From Roseisalinus antarcticus (GTDB lineage Bacteria; Pseudomonadota; Alphaproteobacteria; Rhodobacterales; Rhodobacteraceae), in contig NZ_FWFZ01000001.1 of the NCBI RefSeq assembly GCF_900172355.1, positions 1-64,000 on the forward strand: a stretch of DNA of 64,000 bases, read 5' to 3'. Under the pieces are notes generated by a model that ran no database searches, was not told the DNA's origin, and was given only the letters and a program-made list of their open reading frames with translations. This document shows, piece after piece, positions 57,254 through 64,000 of the stretch (positions are counted from its first letter, which is position 1; every line of letters starts with the position of its first letter). The position numbers were made by a program, and so were the translations under genes.

Positions 57254-58597
57254 TTACTTGATCGCGTCCCAGGCGGCCTGGATGGAGGCCGCTTCGCCTT
57301 CGGCGTCGCCGGTGCGCAGATACTCGACCATGCCGGTCCAGAAGGCGCCCGCACCAACCTCGGACGGCATCAGGTCGGATGCGTCGAAGCGGAACGAGGT
57401 GGCCGAAAGCAGGATTTCACCCATGCCCTTCAGCGTATCGTCTGCGTAGAGCTCGGTATTCACGCCGCTGTGGGGCGTGAGGAAGCCGGATTGGGCCATC
57501 CACAGCTCGTGGCTGATCGGCGTCTTGAGGAAGTCGATCATCGCTCGGGCGGCGTCGTTGTCATCGGTGATCGCCCAGACCGTGCCGGCGCCGAGCACCG
57601 GGTTGCCGAGGTCTTCGCTCTCGAACGACGGGAAGTAGAAGAAGTCGAAATCCGCGTCTTCGGGGAAGAAGGTCGGGATGAACGACGCCTGACGGTGCAT
57701 CAGGCACGACGGCGGCAGGGTGAACACGCCATCCGGGCTGTCGCGGAAGTCGGTGCTGACAACCTCGGCGCCGCTCATGCCGGTGTATTCCTCGTTCAGC
57801 GCGAACGACCCGAAGGTCTCGATCGCGTTGACCACGGCCGGATCGGTGAACGGCATTTCGTTCGACACCCAGGCGTCATAGGTCGAAAGCGGCTGCGTGC
57901 GCAGCATGATGTCCTCGACCCAGTCGGTCGCCGGCCAGCCGGTCGCGTCGCCGCTGCCCAGGCCGATGCACCAGGGGTTGAAACCATCCTCGACCGCCTG
58001 ATCCGACAGCGCGATGAGCTCTTCCATCGTGGTCGGGATCTCGTAGCCGAGCTCATCGAAGACCGCCGGCGAGTACCAGACAAGCGATTTCACGTCGACC
58101 TTGTAGAAGAAGCCGTTGAGCGCCTCGCCCCCGGCCTGCTCGTTCATGCTGGTCGCCAGATCGACCCAGCTCGGGCCGGCCGCGTAGTTCTCGGCGATCC
58201 AGTTCGCGTCCTCTTCGGTAAGGGGCGCAACGTCGCCGGATGCGGCCAGATCGGCCAGAAGACCCGGCTGCGGGATCACGGCCATGTTCGGCAGACCACC
58301 GGTCTGGCTGGCGCGGCGCAGTTCGCTCTCGAAGGAATCGGAGCCGGAATACTCGACCTCGGCGCCCGTCGCTTCCTCGAAATAGGCGATGACGCTGTCC
58401 ACGAGATCCTTGTCGTCGCCGATCCAGGGGCCGGAGACCGTCAGGGTCTCGCCGCTCAGGTCATGCGAGTCGGCGAAGGCCGTGTAGCTGTCCCAGTTGA
58501 ATTCGCCCTCGCCTACGGGGAAAACCAGCTCCTGGGCATGCGCAATGCCGGCCGACAGGGCCACAATGGCTGCGCCGGTATAGAGTGTTCTTTTCAT
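57254..58597 (-). CDS. aglE: Alpha-glucoside ABC transporter substrate-binding protein AglE
   Basis: A 447-aa secreted binding protein of the large sugar group, with a signal peptide (MKRTLYTGAAIVALSAGIAHAQ). It contains a conserved Gly/Trp/Asp sugar-site region (ATGWPATDWVEDIMLRTQ). GGGAGG precedes the ATG at 58597; the open frame continues to 58738 without support. It is the first gene of the agl operon, divergent from aglR. Confidence 0.93.
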   Translation of the reverse strand: MKRTLYTGAAIVALSAGIAHAQELVFPVGEGEFNWDSYTAFADSHDLSGETLTVSGPWIGDDKDLVDSVIAYFEEATGAEVEYSGSDSFESELRRASQTGGLPNMAVIPQPGLLADLAASGDVAPLTEEDANWIAENYAAGPSWVDLATSMNEQAGGEALNGFFYKVDVKSLVWYSPAVFDELGYEIPTTMEELIALSDQAVEDGFNPWCIGLGSGDATGWPATDWVEDIMLRTQPLSTYDAWVSNEMPFTDPAVVNAIETFGSFALNEEYTGMSGAEVVSTDFRDSPDGVFTLPPSCLMHRQASFIPTFFPEDADFDFFYFPSFESEDLGNPVLGAGTVWAITDDNDAARAMIDFLKTPISHELWMAQSGFLTPHSGVNTELYADDTLKGMGEILLSATSFRFDASDLMPSEVGAGAFWTGMVEYLRTGDAEGEAASIQAAWDAIK

Positions 58598-58688
58598 GAA
58601 TAGACCTCCCAAGTCTTGCATGTCGCGCTTTGCGCGATTGTTCTTGAACCGCAACGCCCTGTTGGCCCGGTCGGATACCGCCGAACGC

Positions 58689-58700
58689 CAAAGCGCTTTG
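58689..58700. promoter_or_regulatory. AglR (LacI-type) operator, aglE side
   Basis: CAAAGCGCTTTG is a perfect 12-bp palindrome with the central CG step of LacI-family operators. It lies 92 bp before the aglE start. The same 10-bp core occurs at 58854-58863, 164 bp away. Confidence 0.8.
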
Positions 58701-58853
58701 ATGTTTTGGACGCTCGCCCAAGTCGCCAAACCTGTCAATCCGCGTTCTTGATTCAGGGTCCACGCCCAAATTCTGTGCGGCAGGCGAAAACTACATCGAT
58801 TTCGAATCCGTTTGTCGTCGCCCCCGGTCTTTCCTTTAGGCTGGTCGTCGTTG

Positions 58854-58863
58854 AAAGCGCTTT
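58854..58863. promoter_or_regulatory. AglR (LacI-type) operator, aglR side
   Basis: AAAGCGCTTT, a perfect 10-bp palindrome (in the wider context TGAAAGCGCTTTGG), 16 bp before the aglR start. Its position suits autorepression. It pairs with 58689-58700 as a possible looping pair. Confidence 0.78.
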
Positions 58864-58878
58864 GGAAGACTGAAGACC

Positions 58879-59910
58879 ATGACTCTCAAGGAGCTATCCA
58901 AGGTTCTCGGGCTCAGCCAGACGACGGTCAGCCGGGCTTTGAACGGTTATCCCGAAGTCTCCGAGACCACTCGCAGCCGCGTGCGCGAGGCGGCAGAGCG
59001 CCATGCCTACCGTCCCAACGCCCGCGCCAAGGGGCTGGCCACCGGCCGGGCCATGGCGATCGGACATGTCATCCCGCAATCCATCAGGCACGAGACCGTC
59101 AACCCGGTCTTCGGCGATTTCATCGCCGGCGCGGGCGAGACCTATGCCCGCAGCGGCTACGAGATGGTGCTCGCCTTCATCGAGAAGGACGAGAGCGAGG
59201 TCTATCGCACATTCAAGGCGCGCGGCTCGGTCGACGGGATCGTCGTGCACGGCCCCCGGCTGAATGATCCGCGCCTGCGGCAGCTTGCGGACATCGGCCT
59301 GCCCTTCGTCGTGCATGGCCGGTCGAGCGGGCTGGACATCCCATATTCCTGGCTCGACGTGAACAACCGCTCGGCCTTTCACCGCGCCACGCGCTTCCTG
59401 CTCGATCTCGGCCACCGCAGGATCGGGCTGGTCAACGGGCTTGAAGAGATGGATTTCGCCTTCCGGCGCCGGCGCGGCTATGAACAGGCGCTGACGGAAC
59501 ATGGCCTGCCGATCGACCCCGCGCTGATCGCCGCCGACGAGATGACCGAATTCCACGGCTATCGCAGCGCGAGGGCGATGCTCGCCCTGCCCGACCCGCC
59601 GACCGCCTTCCTGGCCGCCTCGATGATCTGCACGCTCGGGGTCCGGCGCGCGACCGATGAGTCCGGGTTGGTCTGCAGCCGGGACGTGAGTATCGTCACC
59701 TTCGACGATTCGCTGTCGTATCTGCAAAATGGCCAGGACGTTCCGATCTACACCGCCACGCGATCTTCGGTGCGCGAAGCGGGGCGGCGCACGGCCCGGA
59801 TGCTGATCGACCGCATCCAGACACCCGACACCCCCCACCGGCAGGAGTTGCTCGAAGCGCAGCTCGTGGTGGGCTTATCCACCGGCCCCGTGCCGAACCG
59901 CCAAGGATGA
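58879..59910 (+). CDS. aglR: LacI-family repressor AglR
   Basis: A 343-aa regulator. The N-terminal LacI helix-turn-helix (MTLKELSKVLGLSQTTVSRA with LNGYPEVSE) and hinge precede a periplasmic-binding-protein-type effector domain (about 60-335; DRIQTPDTPHRQ near the end). It should respond to an intracellular glucoside and repress the agl operon. Its stop overlaps the bglA start (ATGA), so regulator, glucosidase and kinase form one operon. Confidence 0.92.
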   Translation: MTLKELSKVLGLSQTTVSRALNGYPEVSETTRSRVREAAERHAYRPNARAKGLATGRAMAIGHVIPQSIRHETVNPVFGDFIAGAGETYARSGYEMVLAFIEKDESEVYRTFKARGSVDGIVVHGPRLNDPRLRQLADIGLPFVVHGRSSGLDIPYSWLDVNNRSAFHRATRFLLDLGHRRIGLVNGLEEMDFAFRRRRGYEQALTEHGLPIDPALIAADEMTEFHGYRSARAMLALPDPPTAFLAASMICTLGVRRATDESGLVCSRDVSIVTFDDSLSYLQNGQDVPIYTATRSSVREAGRRTARMLIDRIQTPDTPHRQELLEAQLVVGLSTGPVPNRQG

Positions 59911-61241
59911 CCAAGATGAATTTCTCCCGCTCCGACTTTCCCGCAGACTTCCTGTTCGGGGCCGCGACCGCCGCCTACCAGATCGAGGGCGCGGCCTTCG
60001 GCGGCGCGGGGCCGACCCATTGGGACAGTTTCGCGGCAACCCCGGGCAACGTGGTGCGGGCCGAGGACGGCGCACGGGCCTGTGACCATTACCACCGCTA
60101 TGAAGAAGACCTCGACCTGCTCAAGGACGGCGGCTTTGACGCCTATCGGTTCTCCACCTCCTGGGCCCGGGTCCTGCCCGAGGGCCGTGGCGCGCCGAAC
60201 CCTGAAGGGCTCGACTATTACGACCGGCTGGTCGACGCGATCCTGGCCCGCGGGCTGAAGCCCTACCAGACCATCTATCACTGGGAGATGCCCTCGGCCC
60301 TGGCCGACCTGGGGGGCTGGACCAACCCCGACGTCGGCGACTGGATGGCTGATTATGCCGAGGTGATCCAGAAGCGGATCGGCGACCGGGTCGCGGCCGT
60401 GGCCACGATCAACGAGCCCTGGTGCGTGTCCTACCTGTCGCATTTCATCGGCCACCACGCGCCCGGCCTGCGCGACATCCGCGCGACCGCCCGCGCCATG
60501 CACCATGTGATGAAGGCCCATGGCCGCACCATGACCCGGCTGCGCGAGATGGGGCAGAAGAACCTCGGGATCGTGCTGAACTTCGACCACACCACCCCCG
60601 TCGACGACAGCCCCGAGGCGGCCCGCGCCGCCGACCGCTGGGACGGCATCGCCAACCGCTGGTTCATCGAGGCCGCCAGCAAGGGCACCTATCCAGAGGT
60701 CGTGCTCGAGGGGCTGGGCCCGCACATGCCCGCCGGATGGCAGGACGACATGGCCGAGATCGCGCAGCCGATGGACTGGCTCGGCGTCAATTACTACACC
60801 CGCAACTTCACCGCCCCCGACCCCGAGGCGGCCTGGCCCTCGGTCCGGATGGAAAAGGGCGACCTGCCGGTGACCCAGATGGGCTGGGAGATCTATCCCG
60901 AGGGGCTGAAGGATTTCCTCGTGCGCCTGTCGCGGGACTACGTGGGCGAGATGCCGATCTTCGTGACCGAGAACGGCATGGCCTGGGAGGATCAGATCGA
61001 GAACGGCGCCGTCTTCGACCCCGAGCGGGCCGATTTCATGGAGCGTCACATCCTCGCCGCCCGCGACGCCATCGCCGAGGGGGCCAACGTGAAGGGCTTC
61101 TTCTACTGGTCCTTGCTCGACAATTACGAATGGGCCTTCGGCTACGAGAAGCGCTTCGGCATCGTCCATGTGGATTTCGACAGCTTGAAGCGGACACCCA
61201 AGGCGTCCTATCACTCGCTCAAGTCCATCCTGACGCGCTGA
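59907..61241 (+). CDS. GH1 beta-glucosidase-type glycoside hydrolase
   Basis: A 444-aa family 1 hydrolase. Acid/base Glu170 is in ATINEPWCV and nucleophile Glu355 in IFVTENGM; LFGAATAAYQIEGAA and the ending NYEWAFGYEKRFG are family motifs. It hydrolyses beta-glucosides, so its place in an alpha-glucoside operon broadens the sugars released. The ATG at 59907 overlaps the aglR stop; an ATG at 59916 is possible. Followed by glucokinase after 6 nt. Confidence 0.94.
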   Translation: MTKMNFSRSDFPADFLFGAATAAYQIEGAAFGGAGPTHWDSFAATPGNVVRAEDGARACDHYHRYEEDLDLLKDGGFDAYRFSTSWARVLPEGRGAPNPEGLDYYDRLVDAILARGLKPYQTIYHWEMPSALADLGGWTNPDVGDWMADYAEVIQKRIGDRVAAVATINEPWCVSYLSHFIGHHAPGLRDIRATARAMHHVMKAHGRTMTRLREMGQKNLGIVLNFDHTTPVDDSPEAARAADRWDGIANRWFIEAASKGTYPEVVLEGLGPHMPAGWQDDMAEIAQPMDWLGVNYYTRNFTAPDPEAAWPSVRMEKGDLPVTQMGWEIYPEGLKDFLVRLSRDYVGEMPIFVTENGMAWEDQIENGAVFDPERADFMERHILAARDAIAEGANVKGFFYWSLLDNYEWAFGYEKRFGIVHVDFDSLKRTPKASYHSLKSILTR

Positions 61242-61247
61242 GGTCCG

Positions 61248-62219
61248 ATGTCCCATCCGCCCAACACCCTGTCGCTTGTCGCCGATATCGGCGGCACGAA
61301 CACGCGCGTCGCCCTGGCCGATGGCCGGCAGGTGCTGCCCGAGACGATCCGCCGGTATCGCAATTCCGAATATCCCGGGCTCGAGACCGTGCTCCGGCGC
61401 TATATCGACGAGGAAGACGGGGTGGATTGCGCCGCCGCCTGCGTGGCCGTCGCCGGTCCCGTGCGCGGCAACCGCGCGAGCATGACGAACCTCGACTGGA
61501 CCATGGACACCGACACGATCGCCCGCGCGACCCGCGCCGAGACCGTGGCGATCCTGAACGACCTGCAGGCCCAGGGTCACGCGCTTGGTCATATCGAGCC
61601 CGCCAACCTGCGCAGCGTCATCGCCGGTCCCGAGGCGGACCCGCACGAGACCCGGCTGGTGATCGGGATCGGCACCGGCTTCAACGCGGCGCCGGTGTTC
61701 GAGACGGAGTATGGCCGCCTCGTCGCCCCCTCCGAAAGCGGCCACGCCAACCTGCCGATCCGGACCGAGGCAGAGCTGCGGCTGTGCCAGTACGTCAGCA
61801 CCGCCCACGGCTTTCCGGCGGTCGAGGATGTGCTGTCGGGCCGCGGGCTGGAGCGGGTCTATGCCTTTCTCGGCCGCGAGGCCAACGACCCGCGCGAGGC
61901 CAAGGCCGCCGACATCATGGACGCCTGTGCGCAGGGCACGGACGATCGCGCCGTCGAGGCCGCCCATGTCTTCACCCGCATCCTGGGGACGGTCTGCGGC
62001 AATCTCGCGCTGGTCCAGCTGCCGTTCGGCGGGGTCTTCCTCGTCGGCGGCGTCGCCCGCGCCTTTGCCCCCTACCTCGACGCCTACGGCTTCGACGATG
62101 CCTTCCGCGACAAGGGCCGCTTCGCCGGCTTCATGGCCAATTTCGCGGTCCATGTGGTCGAGGACGACTTCGCGGCGCTCACCGGCTCCGCCGCCCACCT
62201 CGTCGAGCTGCGCTCCTGA
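61248..62219 (+). CDS. glk: Glucokinase
   Basis: A 323-aa sugar kinase of the Glk family. The phosphate motif VADIGGTNTR (11-20), the glucose-site region AILNDLQAQGHAL, and GIGTGFNAAPVFETE are present; the later GGVFLVGGVARAF is the adenosine motif. It phosphorylates the glucose set free by AglA and the GH1 enzyme. Last gene of the aglR operon. Sequence after its stop turns into insertion-sequence debris. Confidence 0.92.
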   Translation: MSHPPNTLSLVADIGGTNTRVALADGRQVLPETIRRYRNSEYPGLETVLRRYIDEEDGVDCAAACVAVAGPVRGNRASMTNLDWTMDTDTIARATRAETVAILNDLQAQGHALGHIEPANLRSVIAGPEADPHETRLVIGIGTGFNAAPVFETEYGRLVAPSESGHANLPIRTEAELRLCQYVSTAHGFPAVEDVLSGRGLERVYAFLGREANDPREAKAADIMDACAQGTDDRAVEAAHVFTRILGTVCGNLALVQLPFGGVFLVGGVARAFAPYLDAYGFDDAFRDKGRFAGFMANFAVHVVEDDFAALTGSAAHLVELRS

Positions 62220-62405
62220 CCGGTTCTCCGGCCCCCTCTTCGCGGTCCTGATCGCCCGGCCGGTCGACAACCGGCGAGCCTGAAAACGCGAACGCCCCCA
62301 GTGTTTCGCGCCCTGCTCCGACATTGGAAACCTGACCGTCGTTTCCGGTGACCCGGGAGCCCCATCTCCTCCGGTATTGCAGGGAGTCCGCGGGTTGTTT
62401 GCAGA
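62220..62405. other. Short gap between glk and the decayed insertion sequence
   Basis: No gene. I see no clear terminator or insertion-sequence terminal repeat. The boundary between native and inserted DNA lies somewhere here. Confidence 0.4.
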
Positions 62406-62407
62406 GG

Positions 62408-63269
62408 CTACGCAGCGCACATCCCCAGCCCCTTCTCTGCAATGACCTCGACGGGCGGGCTGTTGCCGAGACCCGAGCAAAGTCGGTGGTGGTTGTCGTT
62501 GTGCCGCCATGCCCGGATTTCTCGCGGGCACCGTCCAGGCACGACAACAGCGTCTCGTTGAGCAGTTAGTTCGTCCCGGAAGCGCCCGTTGAAGCTCTCG
62601 ACCAAGCCGTTCTGCCTTGGCTTTCCGGCCGCTATGCAAGGCTACCCTACGGCTGCGCGTTGGCACCATGGCAGCGCCGCCATCGATGTCAGCTCGGTTC
62701 CGATGTCCGAGACCGCCATCGCCGGTCGGCCGCGACGCGCCATCAAGGTGTCGAGGCCACGAACGACACGCAGTCCGGAACGCGCCGTGTCGGCGGTACG
62801 CGCCAGGCATTCCCGGCTGTAGTCGTCGACCACCGGCAAAACCCGGAAACGCCGGCCATCCGCCAGTGCGTCGCTGACGAAGTCCAGGCTCTGGCGCTGG
62901 TTCGGCGCACAGGGCAGCAGCGTTGGTCTGCGCGTCCCCAAGGCCCGCGTCCGGCCGCCCCGGCGGCGCACCTGGAGCATTTCCTCGCGGTAGAGCCGCC
63001 TGAGCTTTTTCAGGTTCATCCATTGCCCGGCAGGCGATTTGGCAAAGCCAAATCTGCTGAGACGGGCGACCCCTGCCGTTCCAGCCAACACATGCATGCG
63101 CCGGCAACCAAACCGCCGCCACGCACTTCATCGCAACCCGCGCCTCGGCATCGTCCGGTCGCATACCGCGACAGCTCACGATGGATCGATCGACCGCCAG
63201 TGCCCTGCACGCCCGTCGCCGGCTCACGCCCTGGACCGTCACGATACGAGCCACCGCTTCCCGCCTCAC
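62408..63269 (-). pseudogene. IS3-family transposase orfB (DDE integrase), frameshifted
   Basis: Successive pieces in different frames match orfB of IS3 elements: EAVARIVTVQGVSRRRACRA, then RRLYREEMLQVRRRGGRTRA, QSLDFVSDALADGRRFRVLP, VVDDYSRECL and SDIGTELTSM (the second Asp of DDE; the usual N after it is I), then, after a shift near 62610, VESFNGRFRDEL with the catalytic Glu. At least three frameshifts are needed, so no active enzyme is made. Confidence 0.82.
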
Positions 63270-63316
63270 GCCCGGCGCTACGATTCTCTTGCGGCGCCAT
63301 CATTCGGGATCGCATA

Positions 63317-63583
63317 CTATTGTCCGGCAGGGCATTGCGCGGCACTGTCCCGCGAGGGGGGCATTGCCACCGCCAGCAGGTTCCTCAGCTTGCCGTTCTC
63401 GACGTCGAGCGCCTTCAGCCGGCGCGCATCCGACACCTCGCGGCCACCGAACCGCGTCTTGCATTTGTAGAATGTCGCCGCGCTCACCCCAAGTGTCCGG
63501 CATACATCGTAAGTCGGCTTTCCGGCCTCCTGCTCCTTCAGCATCACAACGATCTGCTCTTCCGCGGACCCTGATCGCCTCAT
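63317..63583 (-). pseudogene. IS3-family orfA (helix-turn-helix protein), frameshifted end
   Basis: The first about 70 residues are typical orfA: SAEEQIVVMLKEQEAGKPTY then CRTLGVSAATFYKCKTRFGG and SDARRLKALDVENGKLRNLL. The normal ending (leucine-zipper continuation) is replaced by an unrelated frame after LAVAM, so it is out of frame at its 3' end. It could in principle be made as a short protein. Confidence 0.8.
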
Positions 63584-63905
63584 TGTCGGTCTCAGGGTTG
63601 GAACGGACCCACCTCAAGATGGCGCAAGAAACGGGCTTCAGGTCACGGTCCAAGGCAGCCCACTGGCAGCCCACGGGCAGGGCCATCGCAGGCGAACCGG
63701 CTTTCGCAACGGCAATGAATAGGCGTCGAGTGGTTGAGATGCCACTCTGCGGGCCGAAGCTTGACGACTTCATGGCTCGATGGCCGGAGGGCAACGGCAA
63801 GATCCGATCTGCGACCAAACCGACGATCGCCACCGCACGGCGCACAACACCGATGCTGCCTCGTTCGATCCTGGCCGGGACCTCCATCCTGTTCGCTTCA
63901 GTATA
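63584..63905. other. Unassigned DNA between two insertion-sequence remnants
   Basis: About 320 bp. Frames are open on both strands (for example from about 63906 leftwards on the minus strand), but their products match nothing I recognise and may be readthrough of broken transposase frames. I see no clear inverted repeat. Confidence 0.4.
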
Positions 63906-64000
63906 GGTGTTCAGTCCCGGCACTGGGTGGATCGGATCGCTGATGAATCTGTCTGGCTCTGATGTCCAGGTCTTGCAGATGTATTCGTAGGGTATGAGGC
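63906..64000 (-). pseudogene. C-terminal fragment of an IS481-type transposase
   Basis: The minus strand at the window edge encodes LIPYEYICKTWTSEPDRF, ISDP and IHPVPGLNT in one frame, the conserved C-terminus of IS481-family transposases (usually ...PYEFICKxW...PDRF...HQMPGLNT, then stop). Here no stop follows GLNT and the frame runs on, so the end is damaged. The rest lies beyond the window. Confidence 0.7.

Larger units (their letters stand above)
62406..63583 (-). mobile_element. Decayed IS3-family insertion sequence
   Basis: On the minus strand the remains of orfA and orfB of an IS3-type element follow each other (see the two pseudogenes). The total span (about 1.2 kb) is near full size, so it is frameshifted rather than truncated. 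Terminal inverted repeats could not be found by eye, so the edges are those of recognisable coding sequence. It marks the right flank of the agl locus as a site of past insertion. Confidence 0.8.

Noticed and set aside
59748-63269. A 1173-aa open frame on the minus strand across bglA and glk
   Set aside because: It runs antisense through two genes with strong motifs; its composition (His/Gly/Arg/Val-rich) is the usual shadow of G+C-rich coding DNA. Only its start overlaps real IS3 orfB remains.

Overview
This is a chromosomal window from a G+C-rich alphaproteobacterium, most probably a member of the Rhodobacteraceae (roseobacter group). The evidence is the phoR-pstSCAB-phoU-phoB order, an aglEFGAK/aglR locus, a lone ectoine hydrolase, a TMA-methyltransferase-family (MttB) gene, a Mg-type HemB, DUF6456/DUF6477 genes and a Hint-domain protein. 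Family names come from recognising protein motifs by eye; no database search was run.

Layout. 1-518 holds no convincing gene but has a 16-C run and a perfect hairpin. 519-2178 is a divergent regulator pair (LuxR type and Crp/Fnr type), followed by an ectoine hydrolase (2307-3494). 3615-11061 is the phosphate-starvation regulon on the minus strand, with a three-unit Pho box before pstS. 11214-14807 holds a small unknown gene and the block yicC-gmk-gamma carbonic anhydrase-Cys/Met PLP enzyme. 15009-18638 holds a PAS protein, class II DAHP synthase and a GlxA-type regulator. 18657-26548 is a branched-chain amino acid/amide ABC transporter cluster that, unusually, carries three small secreted proteins between its subunit genes. 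26620-30603 holds a beta-hydroxyacid dehydrogenase, a penicillin-acylase-family Ntn hydrolase and a DUF2177 membrane protein. 30648-36290 is housekeeping: hfq-hflX, trkA-trkH and lipA. 36405-40504 holds a degenerate Hint protein, the divergent DUF6456/DUF6477 pair and an MttB-family enzyme. 40661-52029 holds guaA-ydcF, two EamA exporters, a FadL-like porin, mfd, a four-helix membrane protein, hemB and a SYLF lipoprotein. 52110-62219 is an alpha-glucoside utilisation locus. 62400-64000 is decayed insertion-sequence DNA (an IS3-family wreck and the tail of an IS481-type transposase).

How the genes work together. In the Pho block PstSCAB imports phosphate, PhoU and PhoR pass on the transport state, and PhoB probably activates pstS through the box at 9915-9943. 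In the agl block AglEFGK imports alpha-glucosides, AglA and a GH1 enzyme release glucose, and glucokinase phosphorylates it. The LacI-type AglR should act through two matching AAAGCGCTTT palindromes in the divergent promoter region. Several operons show stop/start overlaps (ATGA, GTGA, TTGA) and intercistronic hairpins after the substrate-binding-protein genes, which would give more binding protein than permease.

The most promising undescribed material is the pair of translationally coupled secreted paralogues (21384-22507) plus a third Cys-rich secreted protein inside the liv cluster; the A-R-N-like repeats just before hfq; the degenerate 14-bp array at 19094-19177; and the DUF6456/DUF6477 divergent pair.
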